Below are positions 1-7,132 of a stretch of DNA of 64,000 nt, piece by piece (the first letter of the stretch is position 1; each line of letters opens with the position of its first letter). Position numbers and translations under genes: made by a program. The stretch covers positions 248,001 through 312,000 of the forward strand of contig DASVTU010000039.1 in NCBI GenBank assembly GCA_036387415.1, in the 5' to 3' direction. Under the pieces are notes generated by a model. It searched no databases. It worked only from the letters and a program-made list of their open reading frames with translations, and was not told the DNA's origin. This DNA comes from DASVTU01 sp036387415 (GTDB lineage Bacteria > Acidobacteriota > Blastocatellia > Pyrinomonadales > Pyrinomonadaceae).

Positions 1-1001
1 AACTGACTGAGATGTCCGTCAATCGCGCCCGGCTCGTCCACGACCAACACCGCATCGCGCAGGTAATCAAACGCGTTCGCCTGCGTGTTGTGCACCAATC
101 CGATGAGCCATTCCCAACCCGCGAACGTCTCGCCCTCGTCCGCATAGACCGTCCTGTCCTTCAACGCACGCGCACGCGCCTCGTCCTCGCCCCAACGCTC
201 GCGCGCTGCCTCCGCCCACAGACGAAAATCGTCCGCGCCCACCGCCAACTCACGCATCGGCACGATTTCCGCTTCCTTCAACTGCCCCGTAGAAAGTTGC
301 GTCTCGGCGTCGAAACTGCGAATCGAATCAACCGTGTCGCCAAAAAACTCCACGCGCACTGGCGCGTCGTGCCCCGGCGACCACACATCCAGAATCCCGC
401 CGCGCAAAGAAAACTCGCCCACCGCGCCGACAGGGTCTTCGCGCACGTAGCCGGAAGCGAGCAACAATTCCACCAGACGTTCCGGCGCAAAATCCTCATC
501 GCGCCTCAAGACCGCGCCCGCACGCACAATCTGCTCCGGCGTCACCGTCCGCCGCACCAATGCACGCGACGACAACAACACAAAACTCCCACGCCCACGC
601 GCCAACCGCCACAACGTCAGCGCACGACGCTCCAAAGTCTCCGCGTGTGGCGACGCGCCCGCATACGGGTCGCTCTCCGAAGCAGGCAACGTCAACACAC
701 CCTCGCCGCCACGCGCGTCTTCATCCAGACCCTTGCGCCTGAGCGCCCCGCTCCAAAAAGATAAATCGCGCTCCCACGCCTCCAACTCGCGGTTCGACTG
801 CAACAACACCGCCAGCCGCACGCCCGTCTCGCGCTGCAACGCCGCCAACACCAACGCACGCGCCGACGCCGACACCAGCCCGCCGAGCGACACCACACGT
901 GCCCCGCCGCGCACCTCCGCCAACACGCGCGCAAACTCCGCGCTCTCCGTCACACGCCGCAAAACACCCTGCAAAACCGGAATCGCTTCAACTGTACTCA
1001 T
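1..1001 (-). CDS. mfd: Transcription-repair coupling factor Mfd, N-terminal part (runs off window)
   Basis: The frame opens with ATG at 1001-999 and stays open to the window edge, giving about 333 residues. The segment around residues 190-235 reads GEFSLRGGILDVWSPG followed by PVRVEFFGDTVDSIR, the UvrB-like domain signature of Mfd (UvrA-interacting region). Mfd releases RNA polymerase stalled at DNA lesions and recruits UvrA; its RID and helicase/translocase modules would lie beyond the left edge. The N-terminal 190 residues are Arg/Ala-rich and fit the first UvrB-like subdomain. No strong Shine-Dalgarno precedes the start, only a weak GAAGAA. The upstream spacer is filled by the short-word repeat at 1027-1214. 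Confidence 0.9.
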   Translation of the reverse strand, partial: MSTVEAIPVLQGVLRRVTESAEFARVLAEVRGGARVVSLGGLVSASARALVLAALQRETGVRLAVLLQSNRELEAWERDLSFWSGALRRKGLDEDARGGEGVLTLPASESDPYAGASPHAETLERRALTLWRLARGRGSFVLLSSRALVRRTVTPEQIVRAGAVLRRDEDFAPERLVELLLASGYVREDPVGAVGEFSLRGGILDVWSPGHDAPVRVEFFGDTVDSIRSFDAETQLSTGQLKEAEIVPMRELAVGADDFRLWAEAARERWGEDEARARALKDRTVYADEGETFAGWEWLIGLVHNTQANAFDYLRDAVLVVDEPGAIDGHLSQ

Positions 1002-1026
1002 AATTTCTTCAACACTCGGAATTCAT

Positions 1027-1214
1027 AGGACGGACAGGATGAACTGCGGACAGGAGAGACATGAGAAGAAGGAACAAAAGGGGAAATGGCGAAGTGGTTA
1101 AGCGGAAAAGACAAAAATTTGTTCATATTCCATTTCCCGTTCACCCATCTTCCCTTTTCCATCAGTTGTTTTTAATCCTGTCCATCCTGCATGTTGTTAT
1201 CTTGTCTATCCTGT
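1027..1214. repeat. Nested inverted arrays of short degenerate words between mfd and rfaE2
   Basis: The outer left arm (1027-1055) is built from the word GGACAGGA and the outer right arm (about 1173-1214) from its complement TCCTGTCC/ATCCTGTC. Inside, a purine-rich left arm (1066-1107, GGAACAAAAGGGGAAATGG) faces a pyrimidine-rich right arm (1125-1160, TTCCATTTCCCGTTCACCC) that falls into 7-base steps. The outer right arm covers the last 14 codons of rfaE2, where it encodes a Gln/Asp-rich tail. The arms pair only imperfectly, so this is described as related inverted word arrays, not a perfect palindrome. Confidence 0.6.
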
Positions 1215-1684
1215 GAGTTTCTTATGCGCTCGATAATGCTCGTCGTCGATGCGCCTTCGACGAACGGAAGCGAGAGGACGCGCCCGCCTGTCGCTTCCAC
1301 TTCCTCGCGCCCGTGTATCTCTGCGACGCCGTAGTCGCCGCCCTTAACGAGCACGTCCGGCAAGATTTCGCCAATCAAACCACGCGGCGAAGCCTCGTCA
1401 AAAACGACGACCGCGCTCACCGCGCCGAGAGCCGCGAGCACTTCGGCGCGTTCCTCCTCATTCATCACGGGACGCCCCGCGCCCTTGAGTTCGCGCACGG
1501 AACGGTCGCTGTTGATGGCGACGAGCAGCGCGTCGCCGAGAGCGCGCGCCGCCTGCAAGTAGCGGACGTGCCCGACATGTAGGAGGTCGAAGCAGCCGTT
1601 GGTGAAAACGACTCGCTTGCCTTCCGACCTGACGGTCTCGCGCCAAGCTCGCACCGTCTGCCGCGAGAGTATTTTTTCCTTCAT
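1172..1684 (-). CDS. rfaE2: D-glycero-beta-D-manno-heptose 1-phosphate adenylyltransferase (RfaE2/HldE C-terminal domain type)
   Basis: 170 residues from ATG at 1684; a longer in-frame extension to 1846 is rejected because the family begins just before the nucleotidyltransferase fold. The N-terminus reads VVFTNGCFDLLHVGHVRYL with the HxGH motif at residues 36-39. The second signature, STTSIIERI, lies near residues 146-154. Such proteins transfer AMP to heptose-1-phosphate to make ADP-heptose for lipopolysaccharide or other heptose glycans; here the kinase half of HldE is absent, so a separate kinase is expected elsewhere. The tail after residue 154 (SQDRQDNNMQDGQD) is not family-like and is encoded by the short-word repeat that continues past the stop. 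Confidence 0.88.
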   Translation of the reverse strand: MKEKILSRQTVRAWRETVRSEGKRVVFTNGCFDLLHVGHVRYLQAARALGDALLVAINSDRSVRELKGAGRPVMNEEERAEVLAALGAVSAVVVFDEASPRGLIGEILPDVLVKGGDYGVAEIHGREEVEATGGRVLSLPFVEGASTTSIIERIRNSQDRQDNNMQDGQD

Positions 1685-1814
1685 GGTTGCTGCGGAAGAA
1701 TCTAACACGTCGCGCTGCGCTTCAGAAATGGCCGGAATATCGTCTCGGACAAAACGGAAAGATTGCGTCGTGTAAAATCGAATTGTCGCGGCAAAACAGG
1801 TTACGTCTGCGTGT

Positions 1815-1863
1815 AAAAAAACGAAAGAGGCTGCGTGAACGCTCACGTCCGCGCAGCCTCTTT
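1815..1863 (-). terminator. Rho-independent terminator of the 49-aa gene
   Basis: A perfect 12-bp inverted repeat (AAAGAGGCTGCG at 1824-1835 and CGCAGCCTCTTT at 1852-1863) lies 28 bases after the stop of the minus-strand small gene. In the minus-strand transcript it is followed by a run of seven U after a short CG break (1815-1821). This is a textbook intrinsic terminator and supports real, independent transcription of the small gene. Confidence 0.8.
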
Positions 1864-1890
1864 ATTAAATTTCGGTTGTGATTTAGCGAA

Positions 1891-2040
1891 TCACTCTGTG
1901 TTCGGATTCACTTCTCTTTTAATCTCATCGCTCTCAGGATTTTCCGCGCCCGGTATCAACGAACCCGCGACGTTGCTGTCTTGCAGTTTCTCCGCCGGAC
2001 TCTGTTCTGTCGTTACGCGTTGTGTATTCTGTTCAAACAT
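1891..2040 (-). CDS. Small acidic protein, 49 aa, unknown function
   Basis: An ORF of 49 codons starts with ATG at 2040-2038 and ends with TGA at 1893-1891. It has a very strong ribosome binding site (GGGAGGG, eight bases before ATG) and an intrinsic terminator directly downstream. The protein begins MFEQNTQRVTTEQSP and is rich in Glu, Asn, Gln and Pro, with no hydrophobic segment, Cys or recognisable motif; it looks disordered and acidic. It sits alone in the divergent gap between rfaE2 and lysS. I do not recognise a family. The signals around it argue that it is translated. Homologues in related genomes with conserved start and stop would confirm it. Confidence 0.65.
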   Translation of the reverse strand: MFEQNTQRVTTEQSPAEKLQDSNVAGSLIPGAENPESDEIKREVNPNTE

Positions 2041-2203
2041 AAATTTACCCTCCCGGTTGTTTCATTGCGCCTTCAAACGCAACTCTTAAAGCAGGAAGCG
2101 CCAGACTCCCCCAAATCCGGCGCTTCCATTTTTCTGGTAGTCAGCCCTCAAGCCGACTATCCATACTCTACCGCCAAAGCCGCGAGCGTTGGTTACGACC
2201 TCG

Positions 2204-2231
2204 TTGCGGCATTGTTATGTTGTTATTATCA
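2204..2231 (+). promoter_or_regulatory. Possible sigma-70-like promoter for lysS
   Basis: TTGCGG (2204-2209) and TTATCA (2226-2231) are separated by 16 bases in the only clearly AT-rich stretch upstream of lysS. Both boxes deviate from consensus, so this is a weak proposal. Confidence 0.22.
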
Positions 2232-2313
2232 AACTCGCCGACACGACGACCGCGCCACTTCGCCTGCCAAGCCTCGTACGAACGCTCATGCGACCGCGCG
2301 CCGCGTCTGCGGT

Positions 2314-2348
2314 TTACCATTTGCCATTTACCATTTACCATCTACCGA
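2314..2348. repeat. Five tandem heptads of the TTACCAT type abutting lysS
   Basis: Five consecutive 7-base units (TTACCAT, TTGCCAT, TTACCAT, TTACCAT, CTACCGA) fill 2314-2348 and end two bases before the lysS ATG. They occupy the place where a ribosome binding site should be, and no GGAGG-like element is present. The type resembles short tandemly repeated repetitive sequences known from cyanobacteria. Confidence 0.75.
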
Positions 2349-2350
2349 TT

Positions 2351-4249
2351 ATGACGACACCCTTCATCGAAGATAATGACCAGACACGCGCACGCCGCGA
2401 ACATCTACGGGAGATTCAAAAACTCGTCGGCAACGTCTATCCCAACAAATTCAAACGCAGCCGCATCGTCGCGCCCGAACACGAAGACACCATCACCGCC
2501 ATCGTCGAGAAATTTAGTCCGCTCGCTCCTAAGCATGCGTCGGGCGAACGCCCCGCGCCCGAAGTGCTCGAACGCGTCAACGCCGAACTCAAGGAATACG
2601 GCGACGTGTGCGTCGCGGGTCGTCTCGCCGTGCCGCCGCGCGTCATGGGCAAGGCGGCCTTCGTCCACCTCTCCGACGGCGTTTCACGCATGCAGATTTA
2701 CGTCCGGCGCGACGACGTGCGCGGCATACACAACGACGACGGCGGCCTCATCGAAGAAGGCTGGCAACTTTTCGGCCTCCTCGACCACGGCGACTTCATC
2801 GGCGTTGAAGGCTATCTCTTTGTGACCAAGACGGGCGAACTCTCCATCCACGTCCGCTCCTTCCAGTTTCTCGCCAAAGCATTGCTGCCGATGCCCGACA
2901 AACTCCACGGCATCAGCGACCCCGAAATCCGTCAACGGCAACGCTACGCGGATTTAATCGCCGGAAGCCTCAAAATCGACAAAGACGACACAACGAAAAA
3001 CGCCACGAAGGACGACTCCACGACGACCGCCGCGACAACGACCGCCGCCACCACCGTCGAGCGCGAACTCACGCCCCGCGAAGTCTTTGAACTCCGCTCC
3101 AAATTCCTACGCGAACTGCGCCGCCACCTCGACGACCACGGCTACATCGAAGTGGAAACCCCCATGCTCACCCCCATCGCCTCCGGCGCCGCCGCACGCC
3201 CTTTCAAAACGCACCACAACGCCCTCGGCATCGACCTCTACGCACGCATCGCCCCCGAACTCTACCTCAAGCGTCTCATCGTCGGCGGCTTCGAGCGCGT
3301 CTACGAACTCAACCGCAACTTCCGCAACGAAGGCATCGACCGCACACACAACCCCGAATTCACCATGCTCGAATTCTACTGCGCCTACATGGACGTAAAC
3401 GGCATGATGGACTTTTGCGAAGAATTACTACGATTCACGATTGAAAAGGTAACAGGCGGTACTCGCCTCCGCTTTGAAGATGAAGAATTCGATTTCGGTA
3501 GCCCCTTTCAGCGATTAACAATGAAGGAAGCAATCATCAATAACTGGCCTTCAGAAATAAGTAATTTAGATGGTCAAGAAACTGACGAAACGCACCTTAA
3601 CAACCCTAAATTTGTGGATATATTCCTACGTACGATTCATGAGATAAATCATGCCACAATTGTACCAACGCACTCATTTAGGCCAACTCGCCCATATGTG
3701 GCCGCTGGCCTATTCAAAGAAATGTTTCTAGAGAACTACAATAAAGAAACTGAACCCATCAATATAGAAGAAGCGGAAACAGCTAAGCAGATTGCAGAAC
3801 TCTTTGAATTAATAGCAGAGGAACATCTTAATCAACCAACATTCATCTACAGTTATCCTAAATCAATATCGCCGCTCTCAAAGGCGTCGCCGGATGACCC
3901 GATGATTGCGGAGCGGTTTGAGTTGTATATGGCGGGGATGGAGTGTGCGAATGGGTTTTCGGAGTTGAACGACCCCGTGGAGCAGTATGAGCGTTTTAGG
4001 GAACAGGCGGAGCAGAGGGAGCGCGGCGATGAGGAGGCGATGCAGATGGATGTGGATTACGTCCACGCGTTAGCGTACGGGATGCCTCCGGCGGCGGGGA
4101 TTGGATTGGGCATTGACCGTCTGGTGATGCTGCTGACGAATCGCCGTTCGATACGTGACGTGATTCTCTTTCCACACATGCGCCCGCAGGCGCGGCAGAC
4201 GGAGGAGGCGACGACAGACGGAGCGGCGGTGGAGGACGAAACGGCGTGA
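2351..4249 (+). CDS. lysS: Lysyl-tRNA synthetase, class II
   Basis: 632 residues from ATG at 2351 (the in-frame extension upstream reads through the heptad repeat and is rejected). The order is an N-terminal OB-fold anticodon-binding domain, then the class II core with motif 2 (RNFRNEGIDRTHNPEF) and motif 3 (GIGLGIDRLVMLLTN). It charges tRNA-Lys. Two departures from the usual ~500 residues are visible: a low-complexity Thr/Ala/Asp insertion of about 30 residues between the two domains, and a longer segment between motifs 2 and 3. Codons at 3415-3875 are AT-rich and unlike both flanks, yet that block still encodes conserved synthetase sequence (QPTFIYSYPKSISPL). No ribosome binding site is evident. 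Confidence 0.95.
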   Translation: MTTPFIEDNDQTRARREHLREIQKLVGNVYPNKFKRSRIVAPEHEDTITAIVEKFSPLAPKHASGERPAPEVLERVNAELKEYGDVCVAGRLAVPPRVMGKAAFVHLSDGVSRMQIYVRRDDVRGIHNDDGGLIEEGWQLFGLLDHGDFIGVEGYLFVTKTGELSIHVRSFQFLAKALLPMPDKLHGISDPEIRQRQRYADLIAGSLKIDKDDTTKNATKDDSTTTAATTTAATTVERELTPREVFELRSKFLRELRRHLDDHGYIEVETPMLTPIASGAAARPFKTHHNALGIDLYARIAPELYLKRLIVGGFERVYELNRNFRNEGIDRTHNPEFTMLEFYCAYMDVNGMMDFCEELLRFTIEKVTGGTRLRFEDEEFDFGSPFQRLTMKEAIINNWPSEISNLDGQETDETHLNNPKFVDIFLRTIHEINHATIVPTHSFRPTRPYVAAGLFKEMFLENYNKETEPINIEEAETAKQIAELFELIAEEHLNQPTFIYSYPKSISPLSKASPDDPMIAERFELYMAGMECANGFSELNDPVEQYERFREQAEQRERGDEEAMQMDVDYVHALAYGMPPAAGIGLGIDRLVMLLTNRRSIRDVILFPHMRPQARQTEEATTDGAAVEDETA

Positions 4250-4320
4250 GTCGGGACGTTTACGAACAAAATTTCTGTTGAGGGAAGGCGTCTCTGCTGA
4301 AAAGCAGAGCGGACTATATC

Positions 4321-4484
4321 AATCGCGCGCCGTCTTATTCGTTTAGCGCATCAACCAACTCAATTAGCACGCCATACACTCGATTAGTACATCGTCCAAC
4401 CTTAATTGCACGCCCTCCAATTCGATTAGCGCGATGGCTAAGTCGTTGCGCGTGTCGTCGTAGTTTAATCGCGCGCCGTTTTAT
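4321..4484. repeat. Degenerate 21-bp tandem repeat flanked by an 18-bp direct repeat
   Basis: Five units of 20-21 bases, recognisable by TTAGCGC/TTAGCAC/TTAGTAC/ATTGCAC/TTAGCGC, run from about 4338 to 4438. They are bracketed by an 18-base direct repeat (AATCGCGCGCCGTCTTAT at 4321-4338; 17 of 18 identical at 4467-4484). The right copy contains the stop codon of the minus-strand TPR gene. The array fills the convergent gap after lysS. Confidence 0.6.
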
Positions 4485-5701
4485 GGTTTCGGGGTGAGAT
4501 TGGGCGCGGCGGTCGGTGTCGTGTGGCCTTGTCTCTTTTCACTTACGGGCGCGGCAGGAGGATTGTCGTTCTTCTCGGAGGCGACGACGTTGGCGGCGGC
4601 GACAATCTCGCCGCGTGTTACGGCAATCACGCGCGGCACGCTCGCGCCACGCGTTGAGAAGCGCGCGGCGAATGAATCGAGCACTTTGAGCGCGCGTGGG
4701 TAGTCGCCGCCTTCGGCGTGGGCGCGTGCGAGCGCGACCGCCGCGTCGGTGTGGTCGGGTTCGGTGTAGAGCGTGCGCGTCCATTCGCGAATGGCGAGTG
4801 CGGCTTCGCCGCGTAGCGCGTGGACGCGTCCCATGTTGTAGCTCGCTTCGGCGTAGTTGCCGTTCTCCAAACGCAAGGCTGCCTCAAACGACTCCGCCGC
4901 ATCTTCCAGACGACCGAGACGCAGCAACACTACTCCGAGATTATTCTGCGCGCGCGCATAGTTGCCGCGACGCTGCCCGATGGCTTTACGATAAGCCTCG
5001 ACCGCCGTCTGCGCGTCGCTGAGACGAGCGAGCGCGTTGCCGATGTTGTAGAAATGAGCCGGGTCGAAACGCTCTTCGCGCATCATGGCGCGCAGTTCGT
5101 CAATCGCTTCCGTCTTGCGCTCCGTCTCGATGAGACGATTAACCACCGCGTGTTGCAGACGCGCACGCTCCGCATCCGTCGCGGCATCCTTCACCTCCAA
5201 ACGCAAAGATTCGAGTTCCTCATCAACCACAGTCGGCGCAGTAGCAGCAGACGATGCAACGTCTTTCGTCGGGGTCGTCGAGCCATACTTCGTCGCTGAA
5301 TCGCCTTGCGTCTGCGACGGCAGCATGACGACAGTCGGCGCGGCGACCGTGGTTGTTGATAGCGTTGCTTTGGGCGCAAGCCCTTCTTCCGTCGAGACGA
5401 CGCGACGCGCGCGTACCGTATCAGTGCTCTCGACTTTCGACGTCGAATCACTCTCGCTTTTTGGCGCGGAATCGGTTTGCGCCTTCTTGATTTCCGTCGG
5501 GACAGGCGGCTTGACCTTCGTGGCCTGCTGCGCGTGGACACCAGACGCAGAACCGCACGCGACGAGCACGACGAAGGCCGTCGCGCCAAGGTGCGAACGG
5601 AGTTTGCGGCGTGCGTGGGAAGCGTGGTGCGTCGCGGCGGCAGCAGCGGCGGTCGTCATTGTTGCCTGCGTGTTTTGCGGGAGCGTCTCTTGATGCGGCA
5701 T
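4481..5701 (-). CDS. Secreted tetratricopeptide-repeat protein
   Basis: 406 residues from ATG at 5701, chosen because GGAGG lies seven bases upstream; the longer frame to 5773 lacks this. After a basic N-region a hydrophobic segment and VHA|QQ-like site (residues ~40-58) indicate a signal peptide, so export to the periplasm or envelope is expected. A disordered Thr/Ser/Pro/Val-rich stretch follows (to about residue 165). Then come about four TPR units (for example YNIGNALARLSDAQTAVEAY, NNLGVVLLRLGRLEDAAESF), and a Pro/Thr-rich tail. TPR proteins act as scaffolds; the position at the downstream end of the exosortase/export genes suggests an envelope role in polysaccharide secretion. The partner is unknown. 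Confidence 0.8.
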   Translation of the reverse strand: MPHQETLPQNTQATMTTAAAAAATHHASHARRKLRSHLGATAFVVLVACGSASGVHAQQATKVKPPVPTEIKKAQTDSAPKSESDSTSKVESTDTVRARRVVSTEEGLAPKATLSTTTVAAPTVVMLPSQTQGDSATKYGSTTPTKDVASSAATAPTVVDEELESLRLEVKDAATDAERARLQHAVVNRLIETERKTEAIDELRAMMREERFDPAHFYNIGNALARLSDAQTAVEAYRKAIGQRRGNYARAQNNLGVVLLRLGRLEDAAESFEAALRLENGNYAEASYNMGRVHALRGEAALAIREWTRTLYTEPDHTDAAVALARAHAEGGDYPRALKVLDSFAARFSTRGASVPRVIAVTRGEIVAAANVVASEKNDNPPAAPVSEKRQGHTTPTAAPNLTPKP

Positions 5702-5845
5702 CTGTCTTCCTCCGTCGGCGTGTCGCGCTCGATGCGGCGACGCCGTTTCTGTCTCTCTACGGCATCCGTCCACGCAGAGACAGGGGCGGGTCGTGCGTGA
5801 AGGTTTGCGATTTTGAAGGCGTGTCTTGTGCTATTGCGTCTTCTT

Positions 5846-7081
5846 TTATCCGGTGGTTTTGAGTCGTGGTGGCGTGGTATTTGGAGCGGTGGCGGGTGCG
5901 AGTGTGATAATCGTGCCGCCGAAGCCGACCGCCCAACCGCGCGTGCGACCGACGAAGAAGAGTCGTTCGAGCGGATGCGTCGTGCCCGTGGAGACGACGA
6001 GCCAATGCGCGCCGCCGTCCGTGGTGTGCAACATCGTGCCGTCGTCGCCGGCCGCCCATCCCTCCGATTCATCGAAGAATTTCACATCGAAGAGGTCAAC
6101 GCCCGTCGGCGTCGCCTGCGTGTGCCACGAACGTCCGCCGTCTGCCGTCGAGAGGATGCGACCGCCGCTCCCGACCGCCCAACCCCTGCGCGCGTTGACG
6201 AACGACACCGCACGCAGACGCGCCGAGGCCTTGAAGGTGGGCGCGTCTGCGGAGGCGGCGGTTGAACGGGAAGTGGCGGAAGCCGTGTTGTTGTTAGCAG
6301 CGACGGCGGAGGATGAAGCGTTGGTGATGAGAGAAGATGTGCCGGAGACGTTGGCGGCTTCCGGCATCTCGACGCGACCTTCGCGCCATGTCGCGCCGTT
6401 ATCGACGGTGTGGAGAATGGTTGCGCCTGCGCCGACGAGCCAGCCCATCTGTGCGTCGAGAAATGCGCCGCCGAGCAGGAGATGTCGCGTGGGCACGCGT
6501 CGGCGTTGCCACGTCGCGCCGCCGTCATCGGTGGCGTAGAGCGCGCCCGCTTCGCCGAAGACCCAACCATGTTCGCGGTCGGCAAAGACGAGTCGCACCA
6601 GCCGGACATCAACGTCCGTGCCCGTCGCTTCGACGCGTCGCCACGTCGAGCCGCCGTCGTTGGTCTTGAGAAGATAAGAGCGCGGCTCGTCCTTCGTCTG
6701 AAGTTTGTGAACGTCGCGGTCGCAGACGAGCCAGCCCGTCTGCGCGTCCGCGAAATAGACATCGCGCAGAGCGTCTTCCGTCGGGCGCGGTGCCGCCTTC
6801 CAGTTCGCGCCGCCGTCCGTGGTTGTGAGCACGACGCCGCCGCCACCCACCGCCCAACCCTTCTCGGCATCGACAAAATGAACGCCGTGAAGCCACGCCA
6901 ACGTCCGCGTCGGCTGCCTCTTCCACGCGCCGTCGGCGTGACAGGGCAAAAGGAAAAAGGTGAAAGGCAAAAGCAAGCAGGCAGAGAGTAGACGCACGGC
7001 GAGACTGACCGGCGACCGATGAATCGTCGGCTCATGCCCGTCCCGCGTCCGCCGCTTGCTCTGCTGCGAGTTCGTCAACAT
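5846..7081 (-). CDS. Ycf48-like seven-bladed beta-propeller, secreted
   Basis: 411 residues if started at ATG 7081; a GTG at 7132, directly after the upstream stop, would add 17 residues and cannot be excluded. A hydrophobic segment at residues ~33-48 is a signal sequence. The rest consists of about seven repeats of the form GWAVG..G.IL.T.DGG..W, typical of Ycf48/BNR-like propellers. Plant and cyanobacterial Ycf48 is a photosystem II assembly factor; in non-phototrophs such propellers are secreted proteins of unknown role. The gene lies just after the Wza-type export gene, so an envelope function linked to polysaccharide is likely but inferred. The signal sequence is encoded by a heptad repeat (6940-6988). 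Confidence 0.8.
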   Translation of the reverse strand: MLTNSQQSKRRTRDGHEPTIHRSPVSLAVRLLSACLLLPFTFFLLPCHADGAWKRQPTRTLAWLHGVHFVDAEKGWAVGGGGVVLTTTDGGANWKAAPRPTEDALRDVYFADAQTGWLVCDRDVHKLQTKDEPRSYLLKTNDGGSTWRRVEATGTDVDVRLVRLVFADREHGWVFGEAGALYATDDGGATWQRRRVPTRHLLLGGAFLDAQMGWLVGAGATILHTVDNGATWREGRVEMPEAANVSGTSSLITNASSSAVAANNNTASATSRSTAASADAPTFKASARLRAVSFVNARRGWAVGSGGRILSTADGGRSWHTQATPTGVDLFDVKFFDESEGWAAGDDGTMLHTTDGGAHWLVVSTGTTHPLERLFFVGRTRGWAVGFGGTIITLAPATAPNTTPPRLKTTG

Positions 7082-7131
7082 GCGTTCACGCTCGGAGTGT
7101 TCGTCTGCTTCCCCTTTTCCTTTTGCCCTCA
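6940..7131. repeat. Inverted heptad arrays over the 5' end of the propeller gene
   Basis: The left arm (6940-6988) is seven 7-base units (GACAGGG, CAAAAGG, AAAAAGG, TGAAAGG, CAAAAGC, AAGCAGG, CAGAGAG). The right arm (7104-7131) is the pyrimidine-rich counterpart (TCTGCTT, CCCCTTT, TCCTTTT, GCCCTCA). The arms are partly complementary. The left arm, read on the minus strand, encodes residues of the signal peptide (LLPFTFFLLPCH). Confidence 0.7.
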
Positions 7132-7132
7132 C

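Larger units (their letters stand above)
2041..2350. other. Spacer between the small gene and lysS: hairpin, possible promoter, heptad repeat
   Basis: This 310-bp gap carries the leader of the 49-aa gene (minus strand) and that of lysS (plus strand). A 9-bp inverted repeat (GGAAGCGCC 2094-2102, GGCGCTTCC 2119-2127) is followed on the plus strand by ATTTTT, so it could be a plus-strand terminator or a leader hairpin of the small gene. The last 37 bases before lysS are a heptad repeat. No gene was seen. Confidence 0.5.

Noticed and set aside
1027..1214. CRISPR array or insertion sequence ends
   Set aside because: Units are 7-9 bases, degenerate and without unique spacers; no transposase is nearby.
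3415..3875. Intein or mobile insertion in lysS
   Set aside because: The frame is continuous, conserved LysRS segments lie inside the AT-rich block, and no splicing or homing motifs are seen. Replacement or conversion fits better.
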